DNA of 64,000 bases from Phoronis australis. Lineage: Eukaryota > Phoronida > Phoronidae. Position numbers and translations under genes: made by a program. This document shows, piece after piece, positions 1-13,200 of the stretch (positions are counted from its first letter, which is position 1; each line of letters opens with the position of its first letter). The notes under the pieces are model-generated. The model worked only from the letters and a program-made list of their open reading frames with translations, was not told where the DNA came from and made no database searches. The DNA lies in contig NMRA01000092.1 of NCBI GenBank assembly GCA_002633005.1, positions 410,484-474,483 on the forward strand. Direction: 5' to 3'.

Positions 1-1151
1 TTTTCGCCTTCTTTTATAACCTTCAAGCAAATGCCAAAACTGGATTTTAATCCTGTTTTTTTTTGAAACAGACTACTTTAATAATCAAAACCTTGGAATT
101 GAGTTACCATCCTGTTTTACTTTATTCATAGTCTGCATTCTTTTCAAAATACATGCATCTTTTGAGATCAGATTTATTTGTTGTGGCTTTTAGTTTTACT
201 GATCCATTTATAACTAAATCTTTCACGGAAAAACAACAGATTTTAAACACTTGAGAACGACGGTGATTGTGAAAAAAAAATTGTTATTGTTGAGGCACTG
301 CGAAAGCGTCATGAATTATTAGACATCAAAATTCTCAAGGTAACTTACCTTTTTATAAGACCAGCTTCAACCTTCATGATGTGTTTGTCGTCACAGCAGC
401 CGTCCACAAAATGGTCGGAGCATATTTCAGCCCCGACAGATGGCTGACTCGACAGTCATTTTCAAAAGACTAGCAGAGCACACGAAAACCTGCCATTACG
501 CAGCCAGATGCTGGTCTTTTTAGAATTTAAATGGGCTCATGCCTTCCACCTGGGTGGTGTTAAAATAGCACACACACACCGATGCACCATGGCTAAAACA
601 CGCCAAGGTTGAACTGTCTTTGTTCTTCGTGTACTGTGATATAATAGCAGTGAACTGCATTGTGGGATATGATCTGGTTTGTGTTCCCCAACACCATGTC
701 ACGGTGTCAAAGGTCAACTTTTCGCGCATTTTCTTACTTTCGCTTTTTTAAATAACTAAAGATACAATAATACGATGATTTGAATAAAATACATCCAAAT
801 AGCAATACCTTGAAGATATTATTGCAATTTAACATACTTGGACCTTGCAAATTACACTTTAAGGGCATCCGCTGGTACTGTGCGTTAAGTATGCCTATCC
901 CAGGCGCCTACATTGAGCAACTCGATTGTCACTGGGTGGTGATAATAAATAATGATATTTGCCCATCTGATAGATCGACAGCAGAAAGCAGTTTATCAGC
1001 ATAGAGTGTTCGTGTGAGTGACTCTTGTGATTTACATGGGCGGAGTTCAGTAGACGCAAGAATGTCGCATGTAAAGCTAGCCTAATCTTAATTCCTTTGT
1101 AACTTTTTCATGGCGAAAGCTCACCAGATCACTGCGTTTTCGCGCGTGTAT
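1..1151. other. Intergenic, no supported feature
   Basis: AT-rich DNA with stops in all frames. No splice-linked coding pattern, repeat or RNA gene was recognised. Confidence 0.5.
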
Positions 1152-2500
1152 TACCGTAAACTCGCGGGTTAACGCCCATGCCCGTGCAATCGACCATCCC
1201 TGACTTTTGGTCAATTTTCGTTTTAAGCGCTAAGTGTGCTAATTTTCACGTAAAAAGCGTTTACCTCTCGGGTAATCGCTCATCCCCAACTTAACGCTTG
1301 CAGAACTTGCGCTTGAACTCGTGCTTTTGTTCACAGCTTCGCCTCGGCCTCAGATCACTTCCGTGTACGTTCTTTGCGGAAACACGGTGTGCTTACACCT
1401 GCGTACAATTGTCTCGAAAAGTACGTTATTCAGCAAGCGTTTTTGGATTAACTCAAGCACTGCAACCACCTTTTTAAGCTTATCAGCTGATCTTTTGTTA
1501 AATTAATATAGGCCCACTCCGTAGACTTTTATTGACGTGACACTAGTCTACTACAAGATTAGGCGTACGACATCCTGGTCGTCACCGACGTAGGTTGTCT
1601 AGGTGACAAGTTTTCGAATAACCTAGTCTAATTTTTTTCGCCTCAGACACCATTTCCTATGCTTTTTCGAGTTCAGTAGATCAAATTTTTTGAGTGTTTG
1701 GCGAGAACAGGTAAAACTTCGAAACCTCGCCATGTATTTTCTGACGGAGCACTTGATTTTGCTAGATTTTTTACCCATATATTTGAATTGGCCAATGAAT
1801 TTAACACCGCTCTCTTTCTAACTGCACGCATAGACCACGTGAGGATCAACTCAGATTTGAATTGAACAATTATTTACACTTCCCTCTCGTTGTAATTGCA
1901 AACGGTTTGTGTCGGTCAGGAACGAATAGTCCGTGTTTTTAATCCAGCGACAGATAAACTAAACTGTGAATCGAAAGTTTATCGGGTTTAATTTGCAGAC
2001 GACATTATAACAACAAGACGGTACCGGAAGGGTTCCAACTAAACACAGTCGTAGGAACAACACTAAATACAATGGCGCTCAGGAAACGGAAGGTAGTCCC
2101 GTTAATTGACCTGAAACATTCCTTGCCGATACGGAAAGTGGACTGCCATTCGAGACTCATAAAGTTCCGTGACATTTTGCAGCTAATTTTATTTGAAAAA
2201 AAATGGACTTTTTAACAACGTTCTCGCGAACTTACCGACCTTTCAATGTCGAAATCTTGTCTCTGTTTGAGCCGTGAGAAATTTTGTGGTTGTCGGGTCC
2301 CCGTTTGACCAAACTTACAAGTTCCATGCTCTATGAACAACCCGCGAGCTTGCCCAGTTCGGCTAAAACTTGGGTAACCGCTCACCCCCGACTTTTGCCA
2401 ATTTTTGAACTTAAGCGCCCAATACTTGGGTAAAGGTCACCCCCTGTCTTTGGGTTTCCCAATTTAAGCGCCCAGGGCGTTAACCCGCGAGTTTACGGTA
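1152..2500. mobile_element. TA-flanked DNA transposon with 26-bp perfect terminal inverted repeats
   Basis: The left end (1152-1177) and right end (2475-2500) are perfect inverted copies of a 26-bp word beginning TACCGTAAACTCGCGGG. Taking the outer TA as a target duplication, the element is 1154-2498. Subterminal DNA repeats motifs such as TTAAGCGCCCA and TTGGGTAAcCGCTCAcCCCC two or more times. The interior (about 1.3 kb) has no transposase-like frame, so it looks non-autonomous. TA targets are typical of Tc1/mariner but not exclusive to it. Confidence 0.75.
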
Positions 2501-4082
2501 TGTACGTCCCCTGAACGGACACCAACCTCCCGTTCAGTAACTCTAGGACCTCGCTAAAAAGTAAGACTTCGCGAGATTTGTACGTGAGATATTGCTGTGC
2601 ATTTTAAATGAGAACACGTGACTTTGACTAGGTTTTAACTAGGTCCTAGCGTAGGTCCCAGCGTCTACTGAACGCACGCCAGGATGCACGCCGGCGGGCA
2701 ATCATTTCTTTTATGGGAAATCCCCAGCTTCCGCACTTGCCAGTGCGACACCTGGTGAATTTCGAGTTCACCATGCTTGAATTAAAAAATTAAGTAAACG
2801 TAAGAAGCATTTTTAATAGCATGTAAATTGGTTTCGCTTGTCCAGTGCAGTGAATGAAGGGTCAGTCGATTCAGGAATTAACCAGACTAGTTTGCAATAT
2901 TTTACCAAATTCTCAGAGACTTGCATCTTGCATCCAGCACCAAACTATTGACTACAGCACATCATTGCTTCTGTCCCCAGCTTGTGGAGCCCACAGTTTG
3001 AACGTGGCACCCCTACAACCGTTGACAAAAGGACAAAGATAACTGACCTAAGACAAGAGTGATACCCACAAACAACTATAGCAACGGCCGAGTGTCATCT
3101 CCCAACATTTTGGACATCATCAACCAGACACAAAAATTGTGTGCTCTTAATTCTTTTAGGCCCTGACCGAGTATTTATTTACTGGCAATTTATTTGTGCA
3201 TCAACGGAGATGTTTTTTTACAACAGTTTCAACTGCATTTTCATATTCGGAACTTTGTTGCTATCTCCCAAAATAATTTGAGTTTGCTTTTTACTCAAAC
3301 AGATGAAACGATTACATTCTGGGCACCAGGAGTGTTACCACTGTTTAGTTCGCGGGGGACATAGGGTGTGCTTAATAGCCAGATGACAGGGAAGGTAAGT
3401 CAATCTGACAGAGCAGAGCCCCACTCTGGGTACTGCATGTGAGGGGTCTGTGGGGCGAGGAGATTGTGGGGCGGGTGATTTAGGCCAATTACCGTTTTGA
3501 AAGTGGACTCAAATTGTTCCTCAGCCAAATAAATATGTCTATGCTTGGAAACAACTGACAGTTTGTTATTGTTTGCGATCAGGATCTACAAGTTGGCTTA
3601 TAACGGTGTGACATTTTATGCACTGAGCAACAGCTCTTTGGACAAACCCAAAAATCAATTCTCATTTAAGTAAGTAACTTAAGTTAGATCAACTTTTTAG
3701 CACTAGTCCATGGTTTAAATCAAAAGATCACTTCCTTGATGAAAAGCATGCTTATAGGCACTTTATGATATATCATATGATAAAAGCTGCAATAAATCGG
3801 TATTGAAGAAATTAATCTTTGATTTACGTTAATAGTACCGCTACAAAATTGATCTTGCAAAAAACACGCAGTTTGTCATTGCTCGCACTTGACAAACAAA
3901 ATGACAAGCCATGACAGGTCAAATTAGCCTAATCTCAGACAATAATGTCCTGTAAGTTGTTTTCTAAGACCAAAAATCACACCATATTTGACTACGGAAC
4001 AATTTAACAACAGTTTCACAATGGTAAGTGGTCTCAATTAAAATTTGTTTTGTCAGGAAGGCAGGGGTGACGCTAGTTTAAC
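2501..4082. other. Intergenic, no supported feature
   Basis: Unique-looking DNA between the 1.15-2.5 kb transposon and the PYROXD2 poly(A) signal. The longest frames are about 60 codons, with no domain or splice context. Confidence 0.5.
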
Positions 4083-4088
4083 TTTATT
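4083..4088 (-). terminator. Probable PYROXD2 poly(A) signal
   Basis: AATAAA on the minus strand, about 207 nt downstream of the PYROXD2 stop codon. It is the first canonical hexamer I see after the stop and would give a short 3' UTR. No transcript evidence is available. Confidence 0.55.
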
Positions 4089-4294
4089 CCTGATACTCTA
4101 CCAATACATATAAGATTACAAAGTGGAGATAAAAATATGATAATCTTGCTAATCGATGACTAAAACGCATGTAAGTGTATAATGACAATAGACTATCGTC
4201 AACATTTCTCAAAAACAGACTTTAATTTACACAGACTTTCTGATTGGTGAAAGTTTTGAAATAACCCTCAGTAAACTCAAGTATTCTGTGCTCT

Positions 4295-7200
4295 TCACTT
4301 CTTTTTGATGTCTTTGAGGGCAGCCAGAGCTGCAAGACGACCGGGTGAACCCATCACGCCACCTCCTGGCAATACAAAAAAAACAGCAGAAAAGATAATC
4401 ACAGCATATGCAGGCAGTCACTGATCTGATTGCAATGAGATAAGTCCCTTTCAAAAGGTCTGTCCAAAGGAACAACTGGAGATTCGCTAGCATGGGTTTT
4501 GTTTAACTAGCTCTGCTTTCTACAGGACTATACCTTTAGCGAAGCTGAAGCATGCAGTTCCAAATTATGAGTGATTTTATCAGCATGTGTACTTAACCAA
4601 ATATCGACAAAACAATAGAATTTAATTCAGTGTGCATTTCCTGAAAGTAGAAAGAGTTCAGAATATCATTACTGACGTTCATTGGCTTTGTAACATAGTA
4701 ACGGATCCAGGATATCATGGGCCCAACATTTTTTTGATATCTGTACCCCCCAACACACACAAACAAATGTACACACCAGAATTAGCTGCAAGATAATATT
4801 AATGGTAAAATTTACTTCCATGACATTTTAATTATTTTTTGTGGGCTAAATCCGTGACTGTCAATAAATAAAATTTAGCAAAAAAGCATGGTGCTCCCAT
4901 ACGTTTCTACATAAGGTCACAGAATAACAGAATACCCAATTTTCTATAGCACCTTTTCCAAAAATTTTAAAAAGCATATTAGTTTTTGAGAACAAGCATA
5001 AATCATAGAAGCTACAAGTTTCAAGTAAATCTGGTCAGTTACTTCTGAAATATGATGTTCAAGTTAGCCAAAATTTGACATTTTGCTTGGGTTACTCATA
5101 ACCTCAACTTCAAGTGCTCACATACCGGGGTGAGCTCCAGCACCACACAAGTACAGGCCTCGCACTGGTGTACGAGTGTTACTGGCTTCCACAAGAGGTC
5201 GCCCCAGGTAGAGTTGATCTAGAGACATTGAACCGTGGAAAATGTTCTGAAAGTACAAAACATTTTACAACTAGTAAACCCAGAACCTCAGGAGAGTGGT
5301 ATGTCACATCAAAAACCTCCAATCTTTCATATGCCCAGGGCTGATATACAATTAGAGTTTGAGAGGCTTTACTACATGTGATCTCATCTGACCTTAAACA
5401 GTGGTAAACAACGAGTTTTCAAAACCTTTAATTCAATTTGTGAAATTTCGAGAAAATAACCTCCACAGGGTTTTTCAGCAAGAAAAATTAACACAGCTGG
5501 ATCTTTGTTTAAAAAATCTTAACTTATTAACAGAAATTACAACTTTTAATGGCATTCGAAAGACTTTGAATGCTGATTACATTTCTACTTCACTAGTTCA
5601 GAGCTCTCCACACACAACAGACAGGTTTGATGGGCAAAATCGCAAATCCAAAAATGTGCATGTAGACATTGTCTGTTACTTGCGTTGCCTGATCATTTGA
5701 CAACAATTCAAGATTGGATGAGTGAGGTAATGTTTTCAAACAACAACACATCTCTACTAAAAATTCAACATTGACACCTAAACAGAGGTGACATGCATCT
5801 TTACACGAAGAACACCATGTAAAGGTACTTTACTATAGTCAGAAATCTATGGAATATTGTCAAATTTGGAAGACAAAACTCGCAGGAGGCTAGATTTTGC
5901 AAAAAAGGCAAAGTCCACCAAAACTTTCCATAAATGTTAGTTCTTAGACATTAATCCCTCCGATAACACAGATTACCTTTAATTCTGCATCTACAGAGAA
6001 GTGAGCCAAGATAAACATTAGTTAGACATACCCCTCCAGTCAGTCCAAATATGGTCTCCAAATCCACAGGAGTCAATATATCCCGGCCAATTACACTGTC
6101 CTTGAAGCCAGGCGCATACTCTTCAATACAGTCAAACACTGGAAATATATGACCAACAAAATGATCTAGAAATCGAATATAATTCACAGCTTTAATGAAA
6201 TAAACGATACACAGGCATTTCCCAACCAGTAAGGATGAATGCTTTGTACTGGTTTGGATTACAATAGGGGCCTACCACAGCACCTTCACTTTTATGATGC
6301 ACTTCGTTTGTTAGGGGATTATGGAACAAAAATGGGAGTCACTGAGAACTGCTGCCTGTTCCTGAAAACATTCTTTTCCTACCATTTTAGACACTGAGGA
6401 CTATAAAACTAATTTCATCATTGAACAAAGAACTTCTTTCTTGTTCGAATAACAAAAATTGGTTCACTAATAACAGAAGGAAAGGGAAATAATGTGTGCT
6501 GTGTAACCTTCTTACACAACACAATGGGATGGATTGTCTTATGTAGGTAGACCACTGGTGGTGATCTAAATACTTCAAAATGCAATGAAATTTGAACGAG
6601 AGAGCATGTCGTGAGTGAAAAGCCATAAATCTACTCTCCACGGATGAAGTCTTGCCTCAGCAAATGAATAAAATCGCATCAAAAACTTATGTATAATTGT
6701 TTTTTATATACTCTCAAACAACATAATGAATACCAGAAGAACCACAATAATCCCCCAAAAGTGCACGTCTACCCCAAAAACTAACACATTCTTATCCTTA
6801 CCCCTGTCGGCATATGCATTCTTGTCCGCAAACGTCCACTCACGGCCATGGTCTAAGAAATATGGCGTGTATTGGGTGAAGAGAAGGAGAACATGGTGGC
6901 CAGGTGGCGCTAGTGTAGGGTCAAGGCTGGATGGTATAGTCATCTCAATCACAGGCCTAGGAGGAACAATTAAGAATCAGACAATATGGTGAAATCAGCA
7001 ACTGGTACCGTACAAGCCAAAAGTATTGATTTCAGACAAAATGACCTGGAGTTTCCCCGTCAAGATGACGGCCCAATTCAACGTCAGAGGGAAACTTCTC
7101 GGAGAAGTTTCCCTCGTAACTGAGAATAAAAGAGAACAGAACAGTTAGTAAGGTGGCTAAACCAGTTTGTAAGAATAATTTTGCCACCCAAATAGTTATT

Positions 7201-10200
7201 ACCACTCATTTTTTTGCAGTCAACAGAATTAGCTGTCGTGAGGGGGAAATGATATCAATTGTTCGATTACTTTTGTCTTGTAGTGTAGATAAAGATGCAC
7301 AAATGTCTATCACCATCAGTTACACTGCCATCCTAAGTAGTGACCCAACGAAATTTTACTTTCACTGCTGCATAGCACAATTATTGACTACTAGGAAACG
7401 AGCCTATTACAATGGCTACAAACTAGATGCACAGGAAAACTTTCAATATTATTGAGTCTTTTATACTAGTGGTATACATAAAGCATTTCACAGTGACCGT
7501 TTTACCAATCTCTGACTGTGCATGTACATCTCAGGGAAAGAATTAGGGAAGACTGATACTAGCAAGATACATAACTAAAGCTTACATCCCTATATGTATA
7601 CACTTCACTGTAACTGGCTTACTAAGTTATAGGCATGGGAAGTTTCAACACAGTACTGACTTCCCACAATTCATTGTGCAGACAACTTCAAAAATGACAA
7701 CATACCTTTTAGATGGTATTCCATTCTGTGCGTCATGGTAGGCATCACAAATCAACTGGGAATTCTCACAGTTAATGTGTATTGTTCCCCTATGGTGGGG
7801 CAATGGCTCATTACCACTGCTGGGGTTAGCCAGAAAGTTTGGGAGTCCGTTGACAGCCACTGAAGAAAGCAATAATTCGCAGTAGAACTTTTGCAAAACA
7901 AGAAGCGGATTGTTTTGTTTTGGAAGCGAGATACGTGTGACCTGATGACATAGATCACAAAGTGAACTGATATTTGACTTGATCTTAAACCTATTACAGG
8001 AGGTCGCATACACGTTGTACCAGATGTGCGCAGGCCGGACTATGAGCCCATCGCCCTGACCACCTGGAACCATTTTAAATTTATGCTTTACTGATTGATA
8101 GTTAAAACCGAGCTGAGGAGCTAGAGACCGGACTCAAGGGTCTAACACTGTGCATCAGTGAGACTTTGAACCCATGACCTCAGAGGAAGTGGACACTAAT
8201 CCCCCCAGGCCACACTGCCTCCACATGGTCTTAAGGTTATGCAGGACTTTACTGAAAAGTTGGCATATCTACAAAACTATAGATTTTAACTCATTAAAGA
8301 ATGTATTTTCTCAAAGTAGAAAGGTAGTAGAATTTGAATTTTGACTTTTTATCAATCTGTCATTAATTGTATCACGAGATTACGTCTTTTTAGCAAAATT
8401 TAGCAAAAAATGAAAAGAAAATTGATAGCAGAACAACAGTATCAACAACATGATAAAATTTTATTAGATATAAATGTTTAAGATGAAACCTAAAAATGTT
8501 GCAAAACAGCGCATAAAGCATAGTACGCAAAACTTGATAAAGACATGACACTTGTCGTTTTTTTTGTCGACTATCTTTATTTCATTCTGTACGTATCCTC
8601 AGAAAAAAATTTTGACATTCAACAGAACATTGGTAAAGTAACTGACCAAGAGACATGATTAGAAGACGCAAGATATTTTGAAACATACTTGCTTTATTCT
8701 CAAGTGGAAATATAATGGCCGTACTACCATCACAGAGCAAAAGCTAGTAACAATTTCCAAAGTGGGACATGGCAGGTATGACATACTGCAAAGAATGACA
8801 AATGGAGGGGGTAACAGGAAAGTCACGCAAACAAGTGTAGCGTGCGGCGAAACCCTGTTTGCTGCTCATTCAAAACAGGCTTCTCGAATACAATCAAAGG
8901 GGACTCCAATACTTTCAATTGCAGCACATCATGCTCCATGTATCAAATTCACAGGTTTTCCACTATTTCTTTACAGGTGATTTTATGTTTATGACACTGC
9001 AAAAAATCTTCTGAAGGATGCAAACGATAGTCAACAATGACAAGTGTCCTGTCTTTAACAATTTTTGGATAACAGAAAACATGCTACCCAAGTACAGCAA
9101 AGTATCTGAAAGTTTCACATGAATTCAATCAGCCATTTCTGAGATGAGAAGTTAGCCAACATTTTCTGGGGTCCTACATACCTTAAAGGTGCTACATACC
9201 CAGGCCTCCCATCAACAAAAAAATTAGGATAAAACCTCACTTAATATGGCCGACAACAGAGGAATTATTTATTTACTTCATAAAAGATAAATAGCACCGA
9301 TTAAATGTGTCATCTCTTTTTCAATTCTATACCATGTTTTTCACAATGTCAGCAATCTTTCAAAATGAAAAAGGCCATTTTTGGTAATTGTTTTGGTTTG
9401 AAATTGGAAATTTTATTGAAACTTTTGATTTTGCCACTTGCGATCGTGATTTACTGGATTTGGAACAACTGCAGCCACTTCATTATTGTTCTAGGATTTG
9501 CCCGGCTAATAACTTGACTGACCCACCACGACATTAGCCATATTCATTGAACCTGGTCTGTCTCTTCATTCCAGAGATCAACTAACAAAAAGTAATAAAC
9601 TGAGTTTAGCTTTATTAATGATAGGTGGTCTAAACACAATACATAATTATACTTCTTGATAAATCTGCTCAATTTCGCTTGGTTTTAACTCGGCCTGTTT
9701 CTTTACAAAGAACTTGCTGATGAAAAAATAAGTAACAAAAGGCGAGTGCAAAGTAACATGTACACAATCGTCATTTTGATCTATTTCTTCTATGACAAAG
9801 AGCAAAAACAGATTTCAGGGAAATATCAATTCCTGAAAACACTGTGCAGCGTTTGCTCAACACTTCCGCAACACTTACATTAAACCATTTTCAACTGGGG
9901 CTCATTTCAAATTTGTGGAGTTTGTAAAAACAGTCCAGAAATCATTTCACTAAATGTTCATTAAGAGTCTTGTGGCACTTTTCTCAACAGACAAGACCAG
10001 CAGATAACTAAGTAATGAAACAATGACTTTTATTTCTTTGAAATTTTATTTCTTATCAATAAACAAAACTGTCCAAGATGACACACCTACTAAATATGCA
10101 CTATTTTCAGTTTGATAATGTCAAAAAACGTGAAACAGCCTGATTATGTATTACCTGACTATGTAATTACCATTAATAACACAGGTCAGCCTGATTATGT

Positions 10201-13200
10201 AATTACCATTAATCTTTGTAACAGGTGACGTGTAATCAATGTGCCGAATTCCACTGTGAAAATCCGCTGGAAGCACATCCTGGTAAGAGCGTGAGGTATA
10301 ATACTTTGGTATTTAGCAATGCATGAACAAATCAGAATGTCACAAACAGTAGAAAATATCATGTCAGTATGAGAAAAGAGAAGTAAGCTGTTAGTATAAA
10401 TCACTGCATGGATATGGTAAAAGTATTATAAGCGAATCTTGATTTCAAATTAAAATTTTATGCTGGGTAATAGCCATTTACAGAGATCCCACTGTTAGAG
10501 AACCAGTTTTCTCCACTGAATAACAGGCATCGAACTGGTTCTCAAAATCTGGGACCCCTGTAAGTGACTATTGCCTCACACTGTTCTATATAAAAGTAAG
10601 AAACAGGAACTAAAACAATGACACAATTTTGGTAAAATATAAATATTTAAGAAGTCTTTCAGGTGTAACTGCCTCAACACAAACACGACAGAAACACATG
10701 CACGAAAACATGAGGGCCCAGCACTACCAAACATTACTCGAGACTCGATTTGAAAATTGACAAGTCACACCGTGTAATATTTGAAAATTTGCTAATGAAG
10801 TGTGTCACGTAATTGATTTTAAAATTTAAAGGAAATTAAAATTTTTGAGTTTGTTGAGTCCCGAGCCCAGAATGTAAACACCATCCAGAAGAAAAATGAG
10901 CAATCAAAACCAAACCGAGACATCATGCACAAGAATTTTTGTGAAACCCTCTCCAATGCTTTTTAGGTACTCTACCACATGCAGTTAGACTTTTCAAAAT
11001 TTAGAACACATATGGTGGTAGGGAAAAAATTTATTTCATCAAATTTTTCACCAAAAGAGAATATTAAGAAAATTTCAGTCTTCTAGTAATACCATTTGAA
11101 TCATGCTAGCCTCATCGAGCATCTAGAAAATATTTGAATAATGAAAAACAGTAATTTGGGTGATAACTTTTTAGCTCAAATTGGTAAATTTTATTGTTCG
11201 CATTGGTGGCCCGACTGTATGAGGTAAAAGCGTACCATCTGACCACCGTGCACTACAGAGTCACATGATCATCCTTAAGTTCAAACATTCATTGGTCTGA
11301 AGATCTTTTGGTCTCAAATCAGAACAAACACTTAGGGACAACACATTCTGTATAACAAATCGTCAGAATAACGAACTTTCCAAGCAACGTGCGGGCCTTC
11401 TAAACAATAGCTGTTCATAGAAATGGACTTTTGAAATAATGGGAAAATCGGCTGACCATAAGACCAAAGACCCACTACCTAACGGACCCCCTAACTAATA
11501 TTTGTTTGAACAGGTAGATCTAAAAATATAGATCATTGGGGGTAAACGAATCCAGTTTGTACCCATAGACCTTCCACCAAACGTACATTTAGACCAATAA
11601 AACAAAAATTTCGATTTTGCCTATCACAATAAAAATAAATTCTGTAAAAAGTTCTGAACTGAATCAAGTTAATTCTTCTAGTTGCCTTGGGGTGGCACTA
11701 ATATGCTGCTCATTTGGGAATGTCAGGAGTAGACTGACATTGCTTTTAGTTCTATAAGTTTTAATTGCCTGTTCTATTTGTTTACTAGCCGTTAGCACTT
11801 AGCTGACATGACCTATGAGGTCAAGTCAGTGACATCGTAATGGTTTACAACAGAATACTTGAGAACATTGTCGTAGGTTCCAGCATATTTGTGACTGATA
11901 AATAACCCTGGCCTGGACTATTCTAGAGCCTAGTAAATATTTGTAGAATGATTGAGTAGATTCCAGAAAGTCTTGAGAACACTGCAACAGGTTACAAATA
12001 CTGAGGTACAAGTTAGCAACAGTTAGTTCCAGAATCAGCAGTATAGAATTAGTAATTACCGAATCAATAGTGAGTTAGCTACGAGACAGTGAGTCATTGC
12101 AATCATAATTGAATCCGAGTGTGACAGCTTGTTGCTGAAATTTCACCGCAAGTCAAGACTTCGCAGCACACGACTGGAGCATTAGAGCCGACATTATATA
12201 AGATGCTTTGGTTGAGTAAGCTGGTTAAGTTCGGTCGATATCAATAAAGTAATTTAAAGTGATTTAACTTAAACAAGTCTTCAGTTTGTCAGCACATGGA
12301 ATGCTATTGACACACTGTGCCCACCGGCATTCATGGGAAGATGTGACAGGGATGTTAAAGTGTTTCAGCTTGAAGTTAGAGATCTTTAGGCTTCCAAAAC
12401 GATGCCCAATCAAACTTTGACACCTGTGGTCAGTACTTTTTCACTACATCACGGAATATTAACAGAAAGCAACACTCAAAACCAGAAGAACTCACCCTTT
12501 CAATTCGACCTGAAATGAACTGTAACATCAATGCAGGCCAGGCTATCCGATAGACATCAATGAAAAAACATTGCATATAATACAGTGGAAGCTAGCCTGG
12601 AAGTACAGTACCACAAACTGACCAATAATGGAGTAAAAACTTTTACCAGTCCTGGCATGATTTGACACATTGAAATGTAAAAATCTACTCATTCAATAAC
12701 AACCGTTAAAAAGTTTTGAAACATAACTGAATGTTTTATGTACTCAGCACCTGTGAAAAAAATAATTTTTGTTTAAAACCTCTCGACGCTGAAATAGGGA
12801 CCTCAATCCATTCACTAATAACGAGAAGGGTTTCTGGGCTTAAAAAAGTGACACTGTATTATTGTTTGCAAGAAGGCTCAGTATGTTGGCTTTACGGAAT
12901 TTTTCATGATATACATTGGGCTGAACAATAAGCCAGTTCTGTCTCTGACGAAGCACTAGTTGGTTATTGGCCATTATGCTACCATCAAGTAAAATGATGA
13001 GCAAGGACAAGCCAACATATTAGACATTGCCTTGAGCAAAAATAAACTGTTAAGAATTCCCAAACTCAGGGGTCTGTTTCAAAAAGTGACTTAAGACTCA
13101 AGTCAGACTTATGCTCCACACAACTATTTCAGAAAAATAAGTGAACCTCACTTGAGCAAAAGTGTGAAGTCCCAGAGACTGTACAGATAGCTGCTAGTTA

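Noticed and set aside
6704-6801. Downstream extension of PYROXD2 exon 11 frame
   Set aside because: The GTAAGG donor at 6801 gives exact phase to the [12 protein letters not shown] exon; the extension is intronic.
12496-12509. 14-nt candidate microexon (TTTCAG / GTGAGT flanks) between PYROXD2 exons 8 and 9
   Set aside because: Exons 8 and 9 already join in phase 0 and match the family; inserting 14 nt would break the frame.
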